Assembly: GCF_019649055.1 (NCBI RefSeq)
Contig: NW_026570277.1
Coordinates: forward strand, 248,001-312,000
Length of the DNA: 64,000 nt
Direction: 5' to 3'
DNA from: Paramacrobiotus metropolitanus
Taxonomy: Eukaryota; Tardigrada; Eutardigrada; Parachela; Macrobiotidae
Positions 55,580-64,000 of this stretch are shown here, one piece after another (within the stretch, counting starts at the first letter, position 1; every line of letters starts with the position of its first letter). The notes below the pieces were generated by a model. That model made no database searches and was not told the origin of the DNA. It worked only from the letters and a program-made list of their open reading frames with translations. Both the position numbers and the translations under genes were made by a program.

Positions 55580-55971
55580 TGTCAGATATGACACAGAAGC
55601 AGATGAAAATGGGGCAAATATCGCCTTTATTGTGATAGCAATAAAGCAACAACAACAACACAAAAACCAACAGAAAACCCAATGCGGGAAAAGCTGGAAA
55701 AAGTGCCTGCAGTGCGCTAGCTAGGAATCGTGATAATGATTTCGCGTGCTGCGGGTATGCAACCGCTGATGCTGCACAGCATGGAATCGCCCGTAGGCGC
55801 AGGGCTCCACCCCCAGGAGTGCAGAGAAATGCGCTGATTGGTCAGCGTAGACAAAGTATACGCTGAGTAAGCAGCGTAATAGCGCGGCACGAATGGAGTA
55901 GCCATTTGCGGGCGGGCGACAGAGCAAAGCCACGAGAGGTGTCTACCGCCTCGAGTGAGCGGTCTCTGACA
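55580..55971 (-). repeat. 5' LTR of element B
   Basis: 392 bp, about nine substitutions from 31305-31696, followed by the GGGC duplication at 55972-55975. Confidence 0.95.
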
Positions 55972-55975
55972 GGGC

Positions 55976-56078
55976 GGTGTCTCGAAACACAGTTCCAACC
56001 TTGCAGTTAATAAAAGAGCCGCGGCGCTCGGTTTTCATCAGAATTGGAAGTTTTTGATCATTTCATTACTGCAGTAAA
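55976..56078 (+). promoter_or_regulatory. Upstream region of the IAP gene
   Basis: A TATA-like TTAATAAAAG lies at about 56007-56016, about 65 nt before the ATG, similar to the spacing of the TATA box of the divergent 158-aa gene. The distal part of this promoter was displaced by element B. Confidence 0.45.
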
Positions 56079-56914
56079 ATGGATATGCGTAATGTGCTTA
56101 ATCGCTTGGCGACATTCAGAGATTCCAACTGGGACTGTACGTTCCTTCCTCCTACGTATCTAGCGTTATCCGGCCTGTTTTACCGAGGAAACGGGGATGA
56201 AGTACAATGCGCGTTTTGCGACGGGGTTATGAGCGGATGGAGTCGAGTTCGTAGTCCAAGGCGAAACCACCAGCAGCTCTTTCCCAACTGTCCAATGTCA
56301 AAGAGGTTGCCACAACCCATTTCCGTAGAGGATTCCGGTGAAGATGTAGTGGAGGTGTACGCAACAACATCAGTCCCTATCCCCGGATTTCACCACTACC
56401 AAGTACGCTTTCCCACAATGATGGAATACAAAGCTCGGTTCTCTACTTTTTCCGAATGGCCAGAATCCAAAGCTCAACATCCTCGAGTCATGGCCCAGGC
56501 AGGATTCTTTTACACGGGCACCAGTGACCTTGTACAATGCTTTCACTGTGGTCGAGAGCTTGAAAGATGGGTGACTGAGGATGGTGCATGGGAAGAGCAT
56601 GCTAGAGCATCGCCGATGTGCCCGTTCGTTATTGCACAAAAGGGAGAAAATTTTGTCTATGAAGTCCAGAACAGGCAGGCAATGGAATCGGCAAAAGTTT
56701 GTGAAAAAGCAGCGCTAGCATACGCGGCTAGAAAAACTGATAATGACCCCATGGAAAAAGTACGGTGCAAAAAGTCTGTTTGGATAAAGAAGTTCAAGTT
56801 CTGTTTCGACCATGTAATCACTTGGTGTGCTGTCACACTTGTTCCGATAGATTAATACAGTGTCCGGTATGCAGAACTATGCTGTTTCAAAAAATTCTAA
56901 TTTTTATGTGCTGA
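56079..56914 (+). pseudogene. BIR-BIR-RING inhibitor of apoptosis, RING frameshifted
   Basis: The frame from the ATG (258 codons, to 56855) has two BIR domains with exact C-x2-C-x16-H-x6-C spacing: C44, C47, H64, C71 and C154, C157, H174, C181, each preceded by an R-x-x-T/S-F motif. After residue about 228 the frame runs off. In the frame entered at the A5 run (56769-56773), RING-type cysteines and histidines follow, including P-C-N-H and C-P-V-C, ending at 56912-56914. So the ancestral layout was BIR-BIR-RING, as in insect and baculovirus IAPs that block caspases and ubiquitinate targets. Both BIRs remain intact. It lies inside the Polinton, before the right terminus. Confidence 0.85.
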
Positions 56915-57777
56915 TTTATTTTTGGTTTGTTCAGTCAGATTTTAAAGAAAAACAGAAAAGTAAAATAAATAAAGCTGAATTTAAAACTGAAAAGCTTTGA
57001 CCTGACCACAAAAAATATGACACCTCGAAAACAAAGAAGTAAATTAATTTTTGTGTAAACATCTGTTAACTTTAAAAATGAAAAAAATGAAGAAATCAAT
57101 GAAAAAGCAACAAAAAAAGAAAAATAGAAAAGCAAAATAAAAAATGATTAAAAAACATTCGATTATGTTGACAGATATTTCTAGGAAAGGGGAAAAGGGA
57201 GGGGGAAAAATAAATCAAAGAAAGGGGAAATGAAGGGAGGGGAAAATTAATCAAAGAAAGGGGAAATAATGGGAGGTCGGCTGCCTGACAGCCGATCAGC
57301 TCGAGTCATCCGGGTAACAATATTTTGTTCCAAATACTTAAACAAACATAATTTGAAAAGACCTTCGATCACCTATACACATTTCTCTGTCCTCTGTCTC
57401 CATCCTTTTCAACTCTATGTGTTTGCTCTGATGTTCCACCCTGCTGTTCCACACTATTGTTCCACCCTGCTGCTCCTACCTTTGTCCCGCTCGGGTCACT
57501 AGGGTGCTCGGGTACAAATACAATATCTCAAATGATAAGCAAATAAACAAAAACAGTAAACCTAGCATTATAATACTGTGTTCTAATCCCTGCTGTTCCA
57601 CCTTGTTGTTCCATCCTGTTGTTCCACCCTGTTGCTCCACCCTGCTGCTCCTATCTTTGCCTTGCTCGGGTCACTCGAGTACTCGAGTATAAACATAATA
57701 TTGCAAATTATAAAATAAACAAGTAAATAAACAAATAACTAAAGTAAATACAGAATAAATAATATTATTTATTAATT
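56915..57777. other. Right subterminal region of the Polinton
   Basis: No gene. It includes a purine-rich tract at 57175-57280 (repeats of AAAGGGGAAA) and two related blocks of about 110-150 bp (57432-57548 and 57590-57720). Each block holds TGTTCCACCCTG repeats, a GCTCGGGTCACT motif and an AAATAAACA-type end. Such repeats next to the terminus may serve replication or be slippage products. Confidence 0.55.
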
Positions 57778-57810
57778 TTGTTGTGACCACAATCCATTGC
57801 TATTTCTTCT
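57778..57810 (-). repeat. Right TIR of the Polinton
   Basis: Inverted copy of 16655-16687 with one difference, followed by GACCTC at 57811-57816. Confidence 0.9.
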
Positions 57811-57816
57811 GACCTC

Positions 57817-59213
57817 CCTACATAAAGCATTCTTGTCATAGTAATAAAGTACCACGACTAATTTTCTGCAAAACCAGTACTCGTATCATACATGTTTTAG
57901 TCCTTAAATAGGTAACCCTCCGGCTTATACCTATCCCTAATTGCCGGTTAAGTGCAATTTAATTACTAGTGAAGTACTGTACAGTATAGTTTCTAGAACT
58001 GCAAGTTATGCAATTCTTGGTTCGATCTTCAGTCAAACTGAGATCCTTCATATTGAATCTAAAAATGTATGTCAGCCAGAATTTATTCGACTCTTTAACT
58101 TGGCATTATAGCTGCGTGCCACCTGTGCATGGGTAAACACTTTCATTTTCTAGGTACCAGTACACGTTGATCTTTTAGGGTCTGCATGGTTGTTCACTGT
58201 GGGCACGGGGTTTCTGCACGGACGCAGGCTGCATGCACTTGATGGCGTATGACGAGCCATGAAAATTAAACGGTTCTATCCTGCGCATGCCGTCGGGAGG
58301 GTTTCCAAAAGCCTGACTCCCGAAATCTGAGTTTTGATAGCTCATCTACTTGTACAAATTTTGAGCAATCCAAATGCGATGGTTTGCAGAGCTGTAGGCA
58401 TTAAGAACCGGTACAAATGAAATCCATGTACGCTGAAGAAACCCGTATCAGATTTCCTTTTATGCAGGATACGCCCGTTCCTGAACTCCGTGCACGCAGC
58501 ATCGGCCATAATTTAGCCGCGACAATTTTGCTTTGACTACATCAGTTACTGTACAGTTGAATTACAGTTGCTGGATACCTGCATACGACCACTTAACCGT
58601 AAGTAAGGTTAAAGCTTTCGCAATTTCGAGATAACATCCTTCAGTAGTGCAAAATTGCTTTTGCAGAGACACGACATCAAAGAGACACGACATCATAATA
58701 AAAAGAAATAATTCAGGACTGTCTTGGCCACTGCAAAGAGCCAAATGGCAAATAGCATCTTACGGAATACAGGACAACTTCGAAATTCACCACGTCACAC
58801 ACTCAATAAAGTCTCAGTTCCATTACAGGCATGCATTTATCCAGACCATTAAGTTTGCAGCCGGTTTATTTAAAAACATTGAGAAACTCCGGCCGATCAA
58901 ACCATTAATTTCCTTATAATAACAACTGTGAGCCATGCCGATGCATGAACGTTAACTTTGAAAACGTACTGTAGAACGCTAAAGGATATACTGGATGTCT
59001 CTTCGCCCAAAACAACGGTAGGAAAAGCAGGGTTTTGTGAAGATTAAAAAACAAAAATTAGGAAACGGTTCATTACATCATAGCGTACAACAAATTCGAA
59101 ATTCTAAATCTATATCCGATAAAAAACATTTTCTAAAAAATCAAAATAACATTTTACTGAAGAATTACCGTTTAAAACTTATAATTGTTAATTTTAATTA
59201 AAACTAAACTTAC
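57817..59213. other. Right flank, nothing recognised
   Basis: AT-rich DNA with only short frames. A 15-bp tandem repeat AGAGACACGACATCA occurs twice near 58665-58695. No conserved motif is seen. Confidence 0.4.
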
Positions 59214-59410
59214 GTTGCTTCATCTGGGAAATCCTTCTGCGTCAAGACGCATATCATTCCAGCTGGTTTCTTTCCTGCTTTCCGTGTAACACGATCTTTA
59301 ACTTTCATGATGAAATTTAATGCAAAATTGCTCCTTCCCCGCTTCATCGTCGCTGGCCCATAATATGTCCGTCCTTTCTTCTCAGAGAATTCTTTTTTTT
59401 CTGGTAACTC
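59214..59410 (-). CDS. Candidate host exon on the minus strand
   Basis: A 197-nt open segment bounded by a TGTAG acceptor (before 59410) and a GTAAG donor (after 59214). It encodes a Lys/Arg-rich peptide with K-G-R-T-Y-Y-G-P and K-V-K-D-R-V-T-R-K-A-G-K. A further donor GTAATT at 59581 follows a short frame compatible in phase, which could be the preceding exon. No family is recognised; an isolated open segment of this length could also arise by chance. Confidence 0.4.
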
Positions 59411-60302
59411 CTACAATGGGCATTAAAATGTAAGAAATGGTAAGAAACGTATTGTAATGCTGCCGCTAATCGTACAACGCGTCAGGTTTGCCATGTGAAA
59501 TGACACCTACTCAGTAGTTCCTAAAAAGTTTTGCATTGCCCGATGTGGATTTTCAAGCTAAACAATATATATTATAATTACCGCAAAGGAAACGTCAGCG
59601 CTAGCAGATTCTGCAGTCCCATTTCCATCTTCGCTCACGTGCAAAATCGTGGATCAAGCTGGGCCGCCAACTTTTTTTAAAGCAGAACTTGCAAGTAAAT
59701 TTCGGAGAAATTCCCACCAGTATCAGGAAAACGGTTTAGATGAAATTTTTACCGCGATAGGATGAAATTTCTACTGCAAAAACGTAATTGTACTAAAATA
59801 AACTGTTTAACACCAGTTCTCGTAAGGCACCATTTAAAGTACAAGATGGCGCTGAGCTGACCTTATTATTACGCGTAAACAGCTTTCGTCCTTTGTTTTA
59901 CTGCTCTCGAATTGCCTCCAACAGGCAGGCTTAGCTCCTTTTTGTTGATACCATTGGCTGTCACATTTTGCTTACAGCTGACACAAACCAGTTAAAGCGA
60001 GAGTGAACATGGAGATAAAAGTTGTGCCGCCCATGCGATTGTGTGTCTTACAGTTAGCGCAATGCGGCAGCTTTATGCTTTATGCACTATGCAGACTCAC
60101 TTTGGCGAAATTTTGCACAATACTAAAATGCTGCTCACATTTGCATATGTTCGTTTCGCACTATCATAATTTCGACCACTTATTTTTAGCCTCTCGTACG
60201 TATTTTTGCCGACGTTAATTTTATTGAGAAGCCGAATTTTACTGAACTTGACATTATCTTACGAATTGTGCAGCCAATAGTAGGCAGTCTGCAAATTTTA
60301 TC
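59411..60302. other. Region between candidate gene segments, nothing firm
   Basis: Only short frames; possible upstream exon of the minus-strand gene near 59582-59640 and the putative upstream region of the plus-strand gene starting at 60303. Confidence 0.35.
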
Positions 60303-63300
60303 ATGGGAGATGATACAGCTGTGCTGCAGTGCTTCGAAAAATATGGATATACGAATATTGCAAAACTTCAGTTAGCTATCAAGTCCTGCGAAAAGATTGA
60401 TATTATGGACGAGAGGATGCTGCAGGTAGGTCAACGGCTGGCAAACCTGGGATGGAGTTAACTGTAGTATAATGTTACTGTATTCAAGGAATGCAGGCAG
60501 AACGGTACTAGCGCTATAATAGTTGTACAGTTTTCATAATTACTGTACAGATACTGTACAATTTATTGAAGTTGATGTGCACAGCCAAAATCAGCTCCTT
60601 GTTTTATGACTGAGCGAACCTGGGTGAAGCGTCAGGTAAGCGTGACGGACAGCTATGAACGAGAGGGAGGGTAAAAAAATCGCGGTTTTCATAAAGATGG
60701 ACTATTCAAGATCTACCCTTAGCTTTTCAAATATCGGCTAAGACGTTTGAAGGCAAAAAACAAAATCGGGTGTGTAAACAGTAAGGTTAAAAGCGGGCCA
60801 GAACATTTCAATCGTTAACGGTGACCGGCACCCGGTGTTAAGGGAGGTTAATGCTTTACGGTCCTTTCCTACTTCCTTTCACTAGCTTTGCTGCGCTCAC
60901 GCGGTCTTAAGGAATGGTCACCAAGACAGAGATATTTTGAGAAAAAACGAAATCTTTGGGAAACGATCGGCTCCAAAATGGTTTTGAAGGAAACGTGCTC
61001 AAAGATGTACGAGTAGTTTTAATGTTGCAGCCCTTCCATGGGAAGTTGCGATTGTTACTGAACCGTCTTTTAAGGCAGATTTCCTAAATTTATTGCAAGC
61101 ACTCAGTTTATTTTCACGATAGATGTTACTGGATATGGCGGGTACTGCAGTTAACGAAGGTGGAATGCTTAGTTACTAAAGCATAGCAGATTCGGCGAAT
61201 TTGCGCTTTTAATGGAGTGGCATGTAACGGGTTAAAAATCCAAGGTTTTCTAATAATCGGGTTGTTTAACGAGACAAAGCAATACCAGTTTTGAATGCGC
61301 TAACCTCAACCAGGGTTTCTAGAATGCAAGGTATTGTATTTCCGTAATAACGTTTGTCCGGCAGCCGAAGATTGGACGAGATGGGAAACGGTCACAGCAG
61401 TTGGCTGAAAACGATATTTTAAAGGGCTTACCATAAACTACAGATAATACAAGCCTTTGCCGTTTACGTTAAATTATAATTGTACAATTCGCTCATAAAG
61501 ATATACTGCTACTTCAGATTCTATATATCTTAAATACGTCAAAACTTATCATGTTTGCATTGATTTATTTATGGCTTATTAATTCCGCTAGTGGATACAT
61601 GCTTATGGTTGCAGGCCGTCGGGTCTTCGGTGGGACTGGATGCTGAGAAACTGCGGGAAATGTACATTGACGTCTCCGGAAAAGCGGAAACTCTACTCAA
61701 CGGCAATGTGTCTGGTGCGAACGTGCAGCATATATTTCTTTTTCCACCAACTAAACATTGCCTGAAGGGGTGCTTGTACGAACGCGGAGATCTCAAAGGC
61801 TCTCCAATGGAGCTTTCGTATCATAATGATCCAGCTAAAGTAGGTCCTTCAGTGTTTGTAACACGTTTTTGACACAAGACACGTGGTAAACGTTGCCATG
61901 CAAGCCGAAAGGATACTTTAAATACGTTTAAGTGGCGCAAGTTGATATTTTGACTGACGCTGCAGGCTACGTTGTTCCATGTGGATAAAACATCAGTCAC
62001 TGTGTATCGTTTCTCCACACGATGCCGAAAATGTGACTCCCGGTATCTGTACGACATGTACCTGGACAGGAGAGTAACGAATCGCTATCATTACTACGAC
62101 GAAAAGCGCAAATATGTACGAGTGTCGCAAGATGTGATGTGGAGCCGGGAGTTATGCACCTTGTTGGTTGAATCAATGTTGGTTTTGATTTTTTTTATGT
62201 TTTATAATTCCCGGTGCTCAGGTTTACCGGAATTTTATTACAGACTTCATTGCCGCGCATCGTTTGAAGGGTTCACTACGATGTATCGGGAATGTTTCGG
62301 CGCTACAAACAGTAAGCATCTCGTGAACGCATTTCGCCTAGCAAGCGCTTTTATACCGCACGGCAATTTCTCAATTAAGGGTGTAGTTCTGTTAGTACTT
62401 GTCGCGCGCCGTTTGGTACCCGTCAGATACTACAAACCGTGCATCTGGCTTGAAGGATTTTGCCCGGTACATAGTACCAAATTCGGGAACATACACCGAT
62501 ACACGGGAACTCTGCTGTCGTGCAACCCTAAACACTTTTTGCATTGCTTCCATCATATTTTATAGGCAAAGGATTTGTTTACGTAGGCGTGAAATCCTCT
62601 GCGCGCGTAACATCCGGTTCGGGAGATATTAATGAAATGTAATTCCAAAAGTTTAAACGCGCGGAAGCGTACCCAAAGTCTCAATATGAACCGATGCTCA
62701 TAAAATTTTGCACGAAAACACAGATCACTCTAAAGATCGTTTTGGTACCGAACCAACTATCTACCATTTTTTTCAAATTTTAAAATATATTCAAAAATTG
62801 TAAAAGTTAATTTAAAATTTGAAAAAAATGGTAGAAGCTGGTTCGGTACCAAAACGATCTTTAGAGTGATGTGTGTTTTCGTGCAAAATTTTCGTACCAA
62901 AAGTAGTGTGCATGTTTGTGCAAAATTTAAAGAGCATGGGTTCATAATGAGACTTTTGGTACACCTCCGCGCGTTTAAACTTTAGGAATTTTATTTCATT
63001 AATATCTCCCGAACCGGAAGTTGCGCGCAAAAAGCGGTTTGTTCGCCTATGTATACGAATTGTTTGGTTACAAAATATAAAGCAATGGAAAAAAGGTTTT
63101 GGGAGCGCGCGACAGCGTAAAGTGCCGTAGATGTATACCGATTTGGTGCTATGTAGTATGTACCGGGCGAAATCCCTTAAAGCGGACAAAGGGTTTTTTT
63201 TATCCGTTTGTAGTAAAACCTAGACCTGGAATACAGCTCAGCTGATCAATAAACTGATGGCTTTTGTAGATTGGAACAACCATTCCACCGCTGCGGCATT

Positions 63301-63815
63301 CTTTGCTCACGAAATTGAGGACGAAGTGCGCGGAACACAACTCCAAAGCCTAGGTTTTGAAAACGACACCGATATTGACAGTATTTTACCTGCTATTGAA
63401 ATTGCTCGTTGCGCGTCCTATTATCCGCACACACCGTCTGTAAAATGTCGAGAGCGAGCATGTGGCATTTTATGGGCTGTTGACGGCCTACATAAAGTTG
63501 GCTTCGAACACTGCAGCTTCGTGCAGGAGGTACTGTATCTTCTACAATTTTGCGTAGTTATGCGCTATTGGCACGGTCTATAATCACACAAACATCAAAG
63601 AAACTTAAGCTGACGGCAGTTGTGTTTGCGTTAGAATATGGTGGAGAACGTTGATTTGGTGAACTACCCCAACATATGCTCAAACGAACCACTACCAAAT
63701 AAGGGAGAAATCTTCTGCAGTGAGCACGCCGAGATTGCAAAGTCGGTGAATATTCCAACGAAGCGTAAAAATCTGAATCGCGAATCTTTAAAGTCTGCAG
63801 CATTGCACCTGCAAG
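60303..63815 (+). CDS. Multi-exon gene with KDZ-transposase-associated cysteine clusters, partial
   Basis: Proposed exons: 60303-60425 (ATG), 61616-61839, 61966-62311, 63270-63529, 63635-63815. Introns are GT-AG and phases fit throughout (0, 0, 1, 0; the last exon ends in phase 1, so the gene runs past the window). Exon 3 has C-x2-C with R-Y-L-Y-D-M-Y and a later S-F-E-G-F-T-T-M-Y, and exon 4 has an R-x-C-G-I-L-W-x-V-D-G pattern with H-C. Exon 5 has C-S-N-E-P with F-C-S-E-H. These match, from memory, the CxC-type cysteine clusters found with KDZ (Kyakuja-Dileera-Zisupton) transposases and in expanded gene families of cnidarians and other invertebrates. It may be a transposon-derived host gene or a degenerate KDZ element. 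The exon 3 end is the least certain boundary. Confidence 0.58.
62449..63186. repeat. Long imperfect palindrome in an intron
   Basis: Arms at about 62449-62784 and 62811-63186 are inverted copies. The innermost 24 bp are perfect (from CTACCATTTTTTTC at 62761), and the loop is 26 nt. Blocks such as CCGGTTCGGGAGATATTAA and GCCCGGTACATA recur inverted, with indels between arms. It fits a foldback or MITE-like insertion in intron 3 of the gene above. Short frames in both arms encode related peptides, as expected of an inverted repeat, and are not called genes. Confidence 0.85.
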
Positions 63816-64000
63816 GTAATTTTGTAAGCAGGCGCACTGGCTGTTGTATGGAGTATTTTGCACTAAGCGAAATCTTCCGCGTTCAGCGTATCATTTTAGC
63901 GCTCATAATACGAAAGTTTCAGTTTACTGAAAGCGCTCCGCAATGACCTAGATCCCGTATTTATGTCTGAAGGCTTTACATAGTAAGTTGTCATTTTAGG
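63816..64000 (+). other. Start of the next intron of the KDZ-like gene
   Basis: Begins GTAATT after exon 5 and shows no continuing conserved frame up to the window end. Confidence 0.4.

Larger units (their letters stand above)
31305..55971 (-). mobile_element. Element B: giant (24.7 kb) Ty3/gypsy-type LTR retrotransposon
   Basis: 392-bp LTRs at both ends (TGTCAG...TGACA), GGGC duplicated at 31301-31304 and 55972-55975, and a primer binding site TGGTAGTAGCATCG next to the 5' LTR. All genes are on the minus strand: MGQ-type ORF, gag, protease, pol, then five further large ORFs over about 9.8 kb, and a repeat-rich 2-kb 3' region. It is visibly GC-rich with dense GGCC/GGTCC words, unlike its surroundings. 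About nine LTR differences are seen by eye, so it is older than element A. All major frames are open despite the size. Confidence 0.93.
16655..57810. mobile_element. Polinton/Maverick, split by LTR element B
   Basis: Inverted termini starting AGAAGAAA are flanked on both sides by GACCTC (16649-16654 and 57811-57816), the 6-bp duplication typical of Polintons. Inside are the hallmark genes: protein-primed polymerase B, RVE integrase with chromodomain, adenain-like protease, packaging ATPase, double-jelly-roll capsid and penton-like protein. Element B (24,667 bp plus its 4-bp duplication) interrupts it; without that insertion it is 16,485 bp, normal for the group. It also carries a TBP-like gene, an IAP gene and a spliced gene. 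Several genes are frameshifted, so this copy is decaying. Confidence 0.93.

Noticed and set aside
62812-63189. A 125-codon minus-strand frame
   Set aside because: It lies wholly in the palindrome and mirrors a plus-strand frame in the other arm.

Overview
The window is animal nuclear DNA. It has short GT-AG introns, two Ty3/gypsy-type LTR retrotransposons, a Polinton/Maverick, a two-BIR IAP gene and a multi-exon gene carrying the cysteine clusters associated with KDZ transposases in aquatic invertebrates. The species cannot be named from the sequence; an aquatic invertebrate such as a cnidarian, sponge or lophotrochozoan is an inference. Almost everything before 57.8 kb is mobile DNA and only the last 5-6 kb looks like host gene territory.

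Element A (1074-13999, minus strand) is a complete Ty3/gypsy-like element. Its 494-bp LTRs look identical by eye, it is flanked by ATAT, and it has a TGGCGCC primer binding site. It encodes a short first ORF, a 2382-codon gag-pol in the same frame separated from it by a single TAA, an RGG/Gly-rich ORF, and a third gene in the env position that I read as three exons. Its polyprotein carries two integrase-type H2C2 zinc modules, one of them before the RT. Right of element A lie a small TTA-flanked MITE nested in a second inverted-repeat element, and degenerate arrays of GGCCGAAGTGA and AACCTAA-like units.

A Polinton/Maverick spans 16655-57810. It has 33-bp terminal inverted repeats and a 6-bp target duplication, GACCTC. 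It is split by element B and is about 16.5 kb without it. Left to right it holds: a spliced gene with repeated exons and an acidic tail (+); a broken protein-primed DNA polymerase B (+); then, on the minus strand, a small membrane protein, adenain-like protease, double-jelly-roll major capsid protein, small basic capsid protein, penton-like protein, chromodomain integrase, proline-rich protein, a frameshifted QQKGGF-type protein, FtsK/HerA-type packaging ATPase, a TATA-binding-protein-like protein and an unknown 158-aa protein; and finally a BIR-BIR-RING inhibitor-of-apoptosis gene (+) with a frameshift before the RING. TATA boxes with nearby CCAAT and GGCGGAG motifs precede several of its genes, which fits an element that encodes its own TBP-like factor.

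Element B (31305-55971, minus strand) is a 24.7-kb Ty3/gypsy-like element inserted in the promoter between the 158-aa gene and the IAP gene. It has 392-bp LTRs and a 4-bp duplication, GGGC. Besides gag, protease and pol it has an MGQ-starting ORF ahead of gag and about 9.8 kb of five extra large ORFs after pol. None has a recognisable envelope signature.

The right flank (57817-64000) holds one candidate minus-strand exon and a plus-strand gene with at least five exons joined in compatible phases. A near-palindrome of about 740 bp lies inside one of its introns.
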